From: Actinomycetes bacterium
Lineage (GTDB): Bacteria > Actinomycetota > Acidimicrobiia > Acidimicrobiales > RAAP-2
Reading direction: 5' to 3'
Assembly (NCBI GenBank): GCA_021791615.1
Contig: JAJYWG010000185.1
Location: 1 to 15,127 of the forward strand
DNA length: 15,127 bases
The notes under the pieces were generated by a model. It had not been told where the DNA came from, made no database searches, and saw nothing but the letters and a program-made list of their open reading frames with translations. Positions 1 through 7,326 of this stretch are shown here, one piece after another; position 1 is the first letter of the stretch, and every line of letters starts with the position of its first letter. A program made the translations under genes and the position numbers.

Positions 1-6
1 TGACTT

Positions 7-61
7 CCACCGCATCTTCTCCTTCGTGTTCTTGGACGGAACTTGAAGCTTGATGCGGTGG
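7..61. repeat. Inverted repeat, 10-bp perfect arms, downstream of the leftmost gene
   Basis: CCACCGCATC at 7-16 is matched exactly by GATGCGGTGG at 52-61, with a 35-bp centre. It lies about 110 bp beyond the stop codon of the leftmost minus-strand gene. No coding sequence is supported in 1-169. It could be a transcription terminator stem or a protein site. There is no clear U-tract, so a classical intrinsic terminator is doubtful. Confidence 0.3.
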
Positions 62-169
62 TCGTCGCGTCGGGGGGATCCTCAGGTCGGGCTACCCCTC
101 GTACACCACTCTGGTGGACTCAACTCAGCGAAGAGGCTCGCGAAGATGGACGAGTCCACAGTCCGCTGT

Positions 170-1174
170 TCAATTGAGCGGAAAATAGCCTGGAACATCC
201 TCGTGGCGCGAATCTAGATAAAGCTTGGCCTCCGGGAAGCCACAGAACCGACCGTGGCTCCACCGGACCTCGACATGGCCTTCGACGGTCACTGTTACGC
301 CACGGTTCCTGTCGAGGACCTGCGCAACCCAACGGACCCGCGGCTGCGCAGAGAGCTGTGGCTCGATGACGAAGTCCCGCAACGAGAACTCCTGACGCCA
401 GTCCCAAGGCGTGGCGACGCGCAAACGTAGAGACGATGACCGCGCACTTCCCAGGATGAAGTAGGGCGCGGGGTTGAAACGCAAAATCCGCCACAAGAGC
501 AATTCCCGATCGGCCAAGGTAGGGGCCGCGTCGTTCCAGATCTTCGCGGACTTGTGGCTCACCGTTGCGGAGAACTCTTCATAGGCGCCGCTGAGACTGT
601 ATGGCCAAGTCCGAGCGCATGCGTCCTTGATCTTCTCGCGGTCGGCCGGCGCGAGGTCATTCAGGTCGGCGGGAAGCCTCACGGTCGGGAGGGCCTCTCG
701 GACGGACGCGTAGAAGCGTCGATATGCCTCTTCGGCGACGAGCATGAACCAGTCCGTCTCCGAGCGGTTCCCCCTGACGGAAAGCGCGCGCTGGAACAGG
801 TGGGCAGGCGAGGGGTTGGCAAGAACCCGCGAAAGGTACTTGCAACTGACCAGGAACACATGGTCGATGCGGAGGTCGGCCGGAAGGAAGTCGTAGCCGG
901 GCGGGTGATGTGGTCCTTTCCATTCGATCGCAATCGGCCGACGACCGCGCAATCCGTCGTTCGCATGAAAGAAGGCCCGCCCGTTCTCCCAGGCACTGCG
1001 GACGTCGCTATGGTATGTGGGGTTCTTCACGGCCTCCTCGAGCCTCTCCCAATGCGCTCCTTCGACGTTGCGCATCTCTGGCGGTCGCTGGCTCACGGCG
1101 GCTTCGGGCGTCGAATCGCAGAGCATGCCAAGGCCAGTGACGACCTCGGTCAGTTCCGTCTTGATGCCAGGCAT
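170..1174 (-). CDS. Uncharacterised 334-aa protein of a restriction-type cluster, possible nuclease-like core
   Basis: I do not recognise a named family. The ATG at 1174 overlaps the TGA of the preceding gene by one base (TGATG), so it is probably translated together with it as the last gene of a methyltransferase-led operon. The N-terminal part has acidic and lysine residues spaced as in PD-(D/E)XK-type cores: E84-W-K86, D95, D104, and then a strand with S-C-K-Y where the lysine is K112. That assignment is inference. The C-terminal third (about 250-334) is rich in Arg, Trp and Val and predicted mostly beta. No signal peptide or membrane segment is visible. It may be a second nuclease or specificity subunit of the neighbouring restriction system, or an unrelated passenger. 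The base composition looks less GC-rich than the right half of the window. Confidence 0.75.
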   Translation of the reverse strand: MPGIKTELTEVVTGLGMLCDSTPEAAVSQRPPEMRNVEGAHWERLEEAVKNPTYHSDVRSAWENGRAFFHANDGLRGRRPIAIEWKGPHHPPGYDFLPADLRIDHVFLVSCKYLSRVLANPSPAHLFQRALSVRGNRSETDWFMLVAEEAYRRFYASVREALPTVRLPADLNDLAPADREKIKDACARTWPYSLSGAYEEFSATVSHKSAKIWNDAAPTLADRELLLWRILRFNPAPYFILGSARSSSLRLRVATPWDWRQEFSLRDFVIEPQLSAQPRVRWVAQVLDRNRGVTVTVEGHVEVRWSHGRFCGFPEAKLYLDSRHEDVPGYFPLN

Positions 1175-2091
1175 CAGCGCGAAAAGTGCAGCATCTGTTG
1201 GTTCACAACCAAGGCGGCAGCCGCCTGATCGAGGTCTGCGAGGATGAGGTCAACGATCTCACGAAGAGGCTCTTCTGGGACAGGGTTGGCAGAGTATGCC
1301 TCGATCATCTCCACATCCTCGTCGACCACACCCGTGAACGGATCCACCCAACTACCCTTTCCTTCCTGACTGGTGCAACCACCTGCGAGCGCGCCCAGAA
1401 TCGACTTCACACGGTCAGCAACTCGGGCTCGCTCAGAGCGGATGATCGGCTTGCCGTCCTTCGTCTGGCTCGGGAGATAGATCTTCACCCGGTGTGGCAT
1501 CCCGCTCACAGCAAGGCCCAGGAGCGAGCCCAGTGGGTCACCGGTCACCTCCAGAGGCACCGACAGGTCTGCGCCTGCGGTACCGCCGCGTCTCAACTGT
1601 GCGCCATACGCGTCCGCCGGATCCCAGAAGCCAGGCAGCGGGCTTTGTTGTGGGCGACCCTCGGCATAGGTGCGCAGCCGTTCCCGTCCAGCCGGCGACA
1701 CCATCTCGATAGCGTCAAAGAAGGTGGCCTTGGCCTTGTGCAGCGCGGTGTCCCCGACAGATCCCGGCTTTGGAAGGTTGGTCGTGATGAGGACGAGCCG
1801 CTTGATCCCTGCGCCGGAGAGCACGTTCGCCCGGCCAAGCGTCTTCCACATCGTGTCGGTCCGAATGAGCCCGGCTCGCGATGAGGAGAGGGCGCCGCTT
1901 ACGTCGAAGTGCCACTTGCCACCCTTGCTGTCGCTGCAAATGAAATTGACGGTAACGCCGAGATGCTTGAGCCGCCGATTTCGCTCTCGGATCGTGAACC
2001 CAGCACCCGCGAGGACGCGTTCGGCCATCTGCTGAGCGAAGCGGCCCTCTTCGCCAGCTCGCTTTTGGAAGTTCGCGTCTGCGGCAGTCAC
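1174..2091 (-). CDS. Probable restriction endonuclease partner of the adjacent methyltransferase
   Basis: This 305-aa protein starts at a GTG (2091) whose GTGA overlaps the stop of the methyltransferase gene by 4 nt, a sign of translational coupling. Residues 44-90 hold the recognisable core: a beta strand (GVTVNFICSDSKGGKW), then HFDVSGA with D63, then R-T-D-T-M-W-K-T-L-G-R-A with K83, then a strand RLVLITTNLP. Strand, Asp, Lys and a following strand are what a PD-(D/E)XK nuclease core would show. Position next to a stand-alone methyltransferase makes a cognate endonuclease the natural reading. The exact catalytic residues and the target site cannot be read from sequence. The remaining ~180 residues have no motif I can name. 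An accessory role is the main alternative. Confidence 0.75.
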   Translation of the reverse strand: MTAADANFQKRAGEEGRFAQQMAERVLAGAGFTIRERNRRLKHLGVTVNFICSDSKGGKWHFDVSGALSSSRAGLIRTDTMWKTLGRANVLSGAGIKRLVLITTNLPKPGSVGDTALHKAKATFFDAIEMVSPAGRERLRTYAEGRPQQSPLPGFWDPADAYGAQLRRGGTAGADLSVPLEVTGDPLGSLLGLAVSGMPHRVKIYLPSQTKDGKPIIRSERARVADRVKSILGALAGGCTSQEGKGSWVDPFTGVVDEDVEMIEAYSANPVPEEPLREIVDLILADLDQAAAALVVNQQMLHFSR

Positions 2092-2954
2092 GGTGTCAAC
2101 GGAAGCGACGCGTCCGTAGCTGCCGCTCGCTTTCGCGTGATCTCGCAGTACTCCGGGTCAACTTCGTAGCCGATCCACTTGCGGCCGGCGAGCACCGCCG
2201 CAACGGCAGTCGAGCCGCTTCCTATGAACGGGTCAAGGACCCACTCGTCCCGGAAGGTGTAGAGCTCGATGAAGCGCCGTGGCAGTGCGACCGGGAAGGG
2301 AGCCGGATGACCGACGCGCTTCGCCGACTCCGGAGGTATCTCCCACACCGACAGGGTGGAGGCCATGAACTCCTCGGCGGAGATGTCGCTCGTCCCCTTC
2401 ACGACCCGGTCGAAGCGGCCCTTCGAGAAGCATAGGCAGTACTCGTGCACGTCTCGGATGACGGGGTTGGCAGGTGAGCGCCAACTTCCCCAGGCGCAGT
2501 TGCCGCCAGCGCCCTTGGCCTTGCGCCAGATGATCTCGGCACGCATGAAGTACCCGATCTTGAGCATCCGAGCCGTGACCTCGTGCGACAGCGGGACGTA
2601 AGGCCGGCGACCAAGGTTCGCCACGTTGACTACCGCTCGGCCTCCGGGCTGCAGCACTCGGTAGGTCTCGCGGAACACCCGCTCCAATAACGCCAGGTAC
2701 TCCTCAAAGGAGGCATCGGAGTCGTAATCCTTCCCGACGTGGTACGGCGGCGAGGTCACCATGAGCGCCACGCTGTCGTCCGGTAGCTCGGCCATCTGCT
2801 CGGCTGAGTGCTCGAACACCTCGTTGGCGACCGCCGGCTGCGACGTCTGGCGGTCCTTCGTCTCGTGGGCGGCGACGAGCGCGCGACCGTAATAGGGGGA
2901 CGAGTCGTGGCTCTCACGCTTTCCTACCCCGAAGCTCTTCGTCCTGGTCGTCAC
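2088..2954 (-). CDS. DNA amino-methyltransferase (N4-cytosine/N6-adenine), beta class
   Basis: This enzyme transfers a methyl group from S-adenosylmethionine to an exocyclic amino group in DNA. The catalytic motif IV, TSPPY, is at residues 67-71 and the SAM-binding motif I, DPFIGSGSTA, is at 241-250. IV before I defines the beta class; an S-P-P-Y motif is more typical of N4-cytosine enzymes, but the target is not settled. The length of 288 aa is normal for the class. I chose the GTG at 2954 because a strong GGAGGAG (2961-2967) lies 6 nt upstream. The open frame continues to 3467, but that extension has no methyltransferase motifs and overlaps the neighbouring membrane-protein gene in another frame. 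It heads a three-gene unit with the endonuclease-like gene (GTGA overlap) and the 334-aa gene. It would protect host sites from the partner nuclease. Confidence 0.92.
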   Translation of the reverse strand: MTTRTKSFGVGKRESHDSSPYYGRALVAAHETKDRQTSQPAVANEVFEHSAEQMAELPDDSVALMVTSPPYHVGKDYDSDASFEEYLALLERVFRETYRVLQPGGRAVVNVANLGRRPYVPLSHEVTARMLKIGYFMRAEIIWRKAKGAGGNCAWGSWRSPANPVIRDVHEYCLCFSKGRFDRVVKGTSDISAEEFMASTLSVWEIPPESAKRVGHPAPFPVALPRRFIELYTFRDEWVLDPFIGSGSTAVAAVLAGRKWIGYEVDPEYCEITRKRAAATDASLPLTP

Positions 2955-2960
2955 CCTACA

Positions 2961-2967
2961 CTCCTCC
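2961..2967 (-). promoter_or_regulatory. Strong ribosome binding site fixing the methyltransferase start
   Basis: On the minus strand GGAGGAG ends 6 nt before the GTG at 2954. It decides the start against the long upstream open frame. The 67-bp gap between this gene and the membrane-protein gene shows no convincing promoter. Confidence 0.7.
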
Positions 2968-3021
2968 ACCCCACCCACGGTAGCCGGACGCCCCCTCGCC
3001 GCCCAGGACCCATCTCCGGTC

Positions 3022-3601
3022 TCACGTTCCATCCTCATGGTGACCTGCTCCAAGCAGGACGTCGGTGGCTCGCTTGAGGAGCTGGCGGAACACTTCTTCG
3101 CGGAAGCCGACCAGGAAGGCGACGAGGTCGAACGCGTCCTTCCCCGTGGTCGTAGCGGTGCTGACGGTGCTCCCGGTGGTCTTGATGACGACAATGAACA
3201 CCAAGAACCCGACACTGCCGACGATCGCGCCGAGGAACGGCCGGGCGACGTGCCAGGCCACGTAGCTCGACTCCCACCGGCGAGCGTTTCAGGAACATGC
3301 CCGTGAAGCTGATCGCGATCCCACCCAACGCCCCCCACCACGGCACACCGAGCGGCACCGGGCCAGCGGGGTCCGGGAGGAACCGGTGGACAGCGGGCTG
3401 CTGGACGTAGACGAAGCCGAGCGCTACGAGGAGCACGAGGTAGAGGATCTGCAACCCAAGCAGGCATCGTGGGGGTCGGACTCCCGGCGCTACGACCACG
3501 GTCGCGCTGGGTGCGCCGCCGTCGGAGCTTGCCGATAGCTTCGCCGGTTCAGCAGCGACAGCGTCGTCCGGACGAGGGATGCGAACCGCCTCATCCGTCA
3601 A
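3022..3601 (-). pseudogene. Three-helix membrane protein gene with a frame break
   Basis: The reading frame opens at a TTG (3601) overlapping the stop of the RelA-like gene by 11 nt, with GGGGAG just upstream. The first frame gives a cytosolic-looking N-terminus of about 46 residues, a hydrophobic helix at 47-66 (LLGLQILYLVLLVALGFVYV) and a second at about 88-104 (WWGALGGIAISFTGMFL). It then degenerates to an Arg/Pro-rich string. A frame shifted by one base picks up exactly there with SSYVAWHVARPFLGAIVG, a third helix (VGFLVFIVVIK) and a C-terminus KDAFDLVAFLVGFREEVFRQLLKRATD, ending at 3022. Joined, the product would be about 190 aa. The break lies between 3262 and 3288 and behaves as one extra base or two missing bases. 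It is a true mutation, a sequencing error, or less likely a recoding site; no slippery heptamer is visible. The family's function is unknown to me. Confidence 0.7.
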
Positions 3602-4562
3602 TGGGAGCTCCCCAGACCGCAGAGAGCGAGCGCAGCAGCGGTGGCGGCAAGCACTCGTCCCAGATGTGAGCGAGCCGGAATGGGTCAACGCTCAGCCGCT
3701 CGAACACGAGAAGGCACTCGGGCTGGGAGAGCAATGGGTTGCGGTCGTCCTCGGCGTACTCGGCGAAGATATCCGTCAACTTCTCACGATTTCTGTCTAC
3801 GAAGGACGACAGGGTGGCCTCGTAGGCGGCAGCTTCCTCAGAGCTGAGAGCGTCGGCGAGGGCCGAGACCACGCGGCGGGACAGCTCGATGTCCGCGTGC
3901 CGCCCCGCCAGTGCGTAGAACTGCCGTTCCAACGTGTCGAGCATTCGCGCCTCCTCGTAGCCGGGGTGGTCCTGGATCTGCTGGCGACCTCGACCGACCT
4001 CCCCGTCGAACAGTTCGAGCAGCGCCATCAGCCGATAGATCGAGCGGGTGACCTCCCCCGGAGGCGCCTGGGCGGGCTTGTAGAGCAGCTCATGGGACAC
4101 CGTGGCCCACAGGTTCTGAGCGCGGGTATGGACCTGGATCTCACAAAGCCGTCCTTCGGCGCCTGTCGTGCCCGCCACTCTCGGGGGAAGTGAGACCTCG
4201 AAGTGCACGCCAAGGTAGCTGAGCGTGTCCGGCGCGAGGCTGTGGCGCTTGTCCTCGTAGTGATGCACGACAAATAGCTCGCGCACGAGGTCTTCGACTT
4301 CCTCGACCTGGGACTCGTAGATGGTGACGACCCGCGCCGCCGCCTTGTCGCGGATGTCGTCCCACGGTGAGGCGTACTCCTTGCGCAGCGCCTTCTTCAA
4401 GAAGCTGGCCACGTCCTTCGCACGGCCCTCCACTTCGCAGATCAGGCCACGCTGACGGGTAGCGGCCCGGAGGCGAACGGCTACGTCGTCGGCAAGTGCG
4501 GCATACGCCGGTCGTTCGGCGAGGTAGCGCTGGCGGAGCACCTCGAGGTCGGCGACGGCCAT
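3591..4562 (-). CDS. Stand-alone RelA/SpoT-type nucleotide synthetase domain protein
   Basis: The first ~190 residues carry the synthetase signature of (p)ppGpp synthetases: GRAKDVASFLKKALRK (GRxKxxxSxxxK) at about 46-61, IRDKAAARVV after it, a Y-L-G-V-H element, and CEIQVHTRAQNLWATVSHELLYK, which corresponds to the EIQxRT...WA...H...YK block. No HD hydrolase domain precedes it, so it resembles small alarmone synthetases and toxin relatives such as CapRel/ToxSAS rather than long RelA/Rel. About 130 helical C-terminal residues (190-323) are not part of the known catalytic fold and could be a sensor or inhibitory part. It starts 2 nt after the stop of the NA37-like gene and overlaps the membrane-protein gene, so the three are probably one operon. 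The actual product (ppGpp, ppApp, or pyrophosphorylated RNA) cannot be told. Confidence 0.85.
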   Translation of the reverse strand: MAVADLEVLRQRYLAERPAYAALADDVAVRLRAATRQRGLICEVEGRAKDVASFLKKALRKEYASPWDDIRDKAAARVVTIYESQVEEVEDLVRELFVVHHYEDKRHSLAPDTLSYLGVHFEVSLPPRVAGTTGAEGRLCEIQVHTRAQNLWATVSHELLYKPAQAPPGEVTRSIYRLMALLELFDGEVGRGRQQIQDHPGYEEARMLDTLERQFYALAGRHADIELSRRVVSALADALSSEEAAAYEATLSSFVDRNREKLTDIFAEYAEDDRNPLLSQPECLLVFERLSVDPFRLAHIWDECLPPPLLRSLSAVWGAPIDG

Positions 4563-4564
4563 GG

Positions 4565-5608
4565 TCAGGTCCGCCCCGTCATCTTGCGCAGCCGATCGGT
4601 GACCTCCACCTTGGTCTGGCCGTTAGCCAGCTTGGTGATCTGCACCTCCTCGCCGATGTTCTCCGGTGCCGCGAGCACCGCCACCCCGCTCTCGAAGGCC
4701 ATCTGGATCCGTCGCAAGTGTGCCCGTACCAGATGGGTGTCCTTGTCGAAGCTCGTCTTGGGCAGCTGCGCCTGATCCATCTCGTCCATGAACGCTTGGC
4801 GGTCCTCGACCGCGAGATTGCTGTTGGCAAAGGCACGCACCGAAACTTTGTCGCGCGTCCCGTTCAGCTCGGCGAGCAGCGCCACTTGGTACTGCGCCTT
4901 CTTCTCCGGCTCGGCAACCTCCTCGTTGATGAACCGCTCGGTCGATTCGAAGAAACGCTTGGTGGTGAGCTCAGGCTTCTCTCGCAGCCGGCACCCGAGG
5001 AACTGCTCCAAGAAGAAGTGGGCCACAGTGCCGTCGTAGCTCCTCTGCGTGTCGCACACTGCCCCATCGATCGAGGCCAAGTCCTCGCCCGTCTGTACGA
5101 AGAGCCCGACTTTGAAGACCTTGGTGCGCTCGGTCAGCATCAGGTCGCGGAGGTGCTGGACGCTGAACGTGCGGCCTCCGGGCGTGGCAGCCAGCTCGAC
5201 ACGAGCGCCCTGCTCGCGTTCGAGCTTCAGCACTGCGATGCCACGGTGGCTGGCCACGGCGACCTCGCACACCGTGAGCAGCCCCTCGGGGCTGTTGCCC
5301 TTCTGGCAGAGGCAGAGATGGCGGGCCATCTCCTGGGACATCTCCACGAAGGTTGTGGTCGTGGTCGACAGGCCATCGAGCACCAGCCGGGGCATCGGGG
5401 AGGTGCTCGAAGCGTCGAACTCGACGTCGTAGGCAGAAGAGCCAAGGTTGTCGGCGATCCGCTCCCGGAAGAAGTTCCGCACCTCCTGATCGATCGGGCT
5501 CTCCACCTCGCTCAGCACAGGTTCCGCGCTCGCGCCCGCCGCCAGGTGGTAGGGCACCTCATGGACGATCACCCGTTTCACCTGCAGCCGCCCGAGATCG
5601 TGGTCCAT
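4565..5608 (-). CDS. Probable NA37 (YejK/NdpA-like) nucleoid-associated protein
   Basis: This 347-aa protein resembles the NA37 family of bacterial nucleoid-associated proteins. Visible hallmarks are an N-terminal VKRVIVHEVPYHL strand, an acidic/helical stretch at 35-100, the G-L-L-T-V-C-E-V strand at 109-116, and the A-V-L-K-L-E-R-E-Q-G segment at 125-134 that typifies the family. The C-terminal half (about 190-330) is helical and charged. E. coli YejK is of similar length. The start is ATG 5608 with AGGAGGAGG immediately before it. The stop lies 2 nt before the RelA-like gene, and no other gene is upstream on this transcript, so it heads the left cluster. A nucleoid or nucleic-acid sensing role in a defence cassette is inference from context. 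Family assignment is from memory of motifs, so it is fairly but not fully sure. Confidence 0.72.
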   Translation of the reverse strand: MDHDLGRLQVKRVIVHEVPYHLAAGASAEPVLSEVESPIDQEVRNFFRERIADNLGSSAYDVEFDASSTSPMPRLVLDGLSTTTTTFVEMSQEMARHLCLCQKGNSPEGLLTVCEVAVASHRGIAVLKLEREQGARVELAATPGGRTFSVQHLRDLMLTERTKVFKVGLFVQTGEDLASIDGAVCDTQRSYDGTVAHFFLEQFLGCRLREKPELTTKRFFESTERFINEEVAEPEKKAQYQVALLAELNGTRDKVSVRAFANSNLAVEDRQAFMDEMDQAQLPKTSFDKDTHLVRAHLRRIQMAFESGVAVLAAPENIGEEVQITKLANGQTKVEVTDRLRKMTGRT

Positions 5609-5611
5609 GAG

Positions 5612-5649
5612 CCTCCTCCTGCTCGGTAACTGTCGAACGGCCCATTATC
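5612..5649 (-). promoter_or_regulatory. Ribosome binding site and possible -10 box of the left operon
   Basis: On the minus strand AGGAGGAGG occupies 5620-5612 just ahead of the ATG at 5608. GATAAT at 5649-5644, 35 nt before the start, matches TATAAT at five of six positions. No good TTGACA-type -35 stands 16-18 bp further upstream, so the promoter call is tentative. The 126-bp gap (5609-5734) separates this cluster from the vsr end. Confidence 0.4.
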
Positions 5650-5734
5650 GCCGAAGGGTGTGACTCTCATGATGGGCACGGATCCGCCGGGTCGGGCTGA
5701 GCCCTCTCGCGGGCGGCCGCCGGCCCGTCGGCGC

Positions 5735-6175
5735 TCAGGTGCTGGAGCGCCGCAGCTCAACGATCATCGCGATCCGGTCAGCTGCCGCCTCAGGATTCTC
5801 GTGCTCCCAGACCCGGAGCGGGGTCCACCCTGCGACCGTGAGCCGCTCGTCAGTGTCGCGGTCCCGGTTCTGGTTGACAGCTATCTTCTTCGGCCAGTAC
5901 CAGCCGTTGGTGCGGTGCTCGCGACGGCCGTGCTCCGGGCAGCCGTGCCAGAAGCAGCCGTCGACGAAGACAGCGACCTTGGCGGCTGTGAAGACGATGT
6001 CGGCTTGTCGGGCGAGGTCGGGCAGCGGGCGCCGATGGACGCGGTAGCGCAGCCCGCGCCGGTGGAGCACGCGGCGGAGCGCCAGCTCGGGAGCCGTGTC
6101 GCGCCAGGCGAGGGTGCTCATCTTCTCATGCACCGCCTGGCTGGAGGCGAACGGGGTACGCCAGCGCTCCGCCAT
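5735..6175 (-). CDS. vsr: Very short patch repair endonuclease Vsr
   Basis: Vsr nicks DNA 5' of the T in T:G mismatches that arise when 5-methylcytosine deaminates, preventing C-to-T mutation at methylated sites. All family blocks are present in 146 aa. The early M-S-T-L-A-W-R-D-T-A-P-E block is followed by R-x-A-D-I-V-F with the catalytic-type Asp at D59. The metal-site motif F-V-D-G-C-F-W-H-G-C-P-E-H spans 70-82, W-P-K-K-I-A-V-N-Q-N-R-D-R-D spans 94-107, and L-R-V-W-E-H-E follows. The length is typical. It starts 8 nt after the stop of the cytosine methyltransferase gene, the usual arrangement, since the nuclease repairs the hotspots that this methyltransferase creates. It appears intact and is the last gene of the middle minus-strand unit. 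Confidence 0.95.
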   Translation of the reverse strand: MAERWRTPFASSQAVHEKMSTLAWRDTAPELALRRVLHRRGLRYRVHRRPLPDLARQADIVFTAAKVAVFVDGCFWHGCPEHGRREHRTNGWYWPKKIAVNQNRDRDTDERLTVAGWTPLRVWEHENPEAAADRIAMIVELRRSST

Positions 6176-6183
6176 GTCCGCTG

Positions 6184-7299
6184 CTACCGGATGGCTCGAG
6201 CGACGCAGTCGGCGACCTGGCGGGCGAGCAGCGGGGGAACCGAGTTGCCGACCTGGGCTTGGACCGATGACCTGCGGCCCACGAAGGTGAAGTCGTCGGG
6301 GAAGGTGAACAGCCGGCGCAGCTCGGGGACCCTTAGGCGTCGGTTCTCCCAGTGGAAGGGGCCCACGTTGGGGCCGGGCTGGGCCTGGATCGTGGGCGAC
6401 GGCCTATCCGGCGACAGCTTGAGCAGGAAGGACCAGTAGCGGCTGCGCCATTCGAAGACCGGGTCTGGGTGGCCCCGCTCGGTCGTGTAGAAGAGGTAGT
6501 TGTCGCCGGGCGGGATGTCGGCGAGGAGGTGGCCCCAGCGGCCCCGCACGGTCTCCTCGGGCTCGGGGGCGGTAACCAGCCCGGCGAGGGCCTCTCCGGC
6601 GGTCACGTGCGGGAGCCCACCCCCGCCGCTCGTGCGCCGCTCCCACTGCCCCGAGTGGGTGGGCTCGGGCAGGTCGGGCAGCGGGGTGCCCTTGGGGGTG
6701 CCGACGACGAAGAGGCGGGGGCGCAACTGGGGGACGCCGTGGTCGGCGGCGTTGAGGACCCTCCACTGGCAGTGGTAGCCGGCTTCGTCGACCTCCTGGA
6801 GGAGCCGCTGGAAGGCAGGGCGACTGGCCTTGTTCCGGTAGGTGAGCGCGTAGACGTTCTCCAAGATGAAGGCACGGGGCCGGGCCTCGGCGAGGACGCG
6901 GGTGTAGCTCTGGAGCAGGCTGGCGTCGGGGTCGAGCCCGGCGCGTTTCCACTCCAGCCAGAAGCCCGACTTGGAGAACGGCGTGCACGGCGGGCCGCCG
7001 ACGAGCAGCTCGGGCCGCTCCCTGCCCTTGAGCCCGGCCGCTCGGAGCAGCTCCTTGGTCGGGGTGTCGAGGATCGACCGGCGGACGACCGGGCTGGCGA
7101 GGCCGGGGAAGTTCTTCTCCATCGTGTCCGCGGCGTCGTCGTTGATCTCGACGGCTGCCGCGGTGTGGAACCCGGCCTGCTCGGCGCCGAGGTCGAGGCC
7201 GCCCGCGCCCGAGAAGAGGGAGATCGCGACCCCGTGCACCGTCACAGCGTCGATCTTGCCAGGTTCGCTCGCCTCCTGGGTGGACCACAGATCGAACAT
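6184..7299 (-). CDS. C5-cytosine DNA methyltransferase (Dcm family)
   Basis: This 371-aa enzyme methylates cytosine at C5 using S-adenosylmethionine. Motif I ISLFSGAGGLD is at 27-37, motif IV GGPPCTPFSKSGF at 101-113 with the nucleophile C105, and motif VI E-N-V at 147-149. Motif VIII QLRPRLFVVG is at 191-200, and motif X with GNSVPP is at 351-356. The region between VIII and IX (about 205-320) is the target-recognition part and sets the site, which I cannot read. The ATG at 7299 gives a ~25-residue lead before motif I, which is acceptable. It sits 27 bp after the endonuclease stop and 8 bp before vsr, giving an R-M-Vsr order. It appears complete and active. Confidence 0.95.
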   Translation of the reverse strand: MFDLWSTQEASEPGKIDAVTVHGVAISLFSGAGGLDLGAEQAGFHTAAAVEINDDAADTMEKNFPGLASPVVRRSILDTPTKELLRAAGLKGRERPELLVGGPPCTPFSKSGFWLEWKRAGLDPDASLLQSYTRVLAEARPRAFILENVYALTYRNKASRPAFQRLLQEVDEAGYHCQWRVLNAADHGVPQLRPRLFVVGTPKGTPLPDLPEPTHSGQWERRTSGGGGLPHVTAGEALAGLVTAPEPEETVRGRWGHLLADIPPGDNYLFYTTERGHPDPVFEWRSRYWSFLLKLSPDRPSPTIQAQPGPNVGPFHWENRRLRVPELRRLFTFPDDFTFVGRRSSVQAQVGNSVPPLLARQVADCVARAIR

Positions 7300-7326
7300 G
7301 GGCTCGACCCTACGGCGAGGGTGTGA

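Noticed and set aside
3262..3300. Programmed frameshift in the membrane-protein gene
   Set aside because: No slippery heptamer, no in-frame stop at the shift point and no obvious stimulatory stem; mutation or sequencing error is simpler.
2955..3467. Upstream extension of the beta-class methyltransferase
   Set aside because: No motif, Arg/Pro-rich, overlaps the membrane-protein gene, and GGAGGAG marks GTG 2954 as the start.
4496..5629. Long plus-strand open frame opposite the NA37-like gene
   Set aside because: It is antisense to a gene with a recognisable fold, an excellent ribosome binding site and coupled neighbours; its product has no motifs.
6352..7326. Long plus-strand open frame opposite the C5 methyltransferase
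   Set aside because: Gly/Val/Glu-rich composition typical of the complement of a GC-rich gene; the minus strand carries all methyltransferase motifs.
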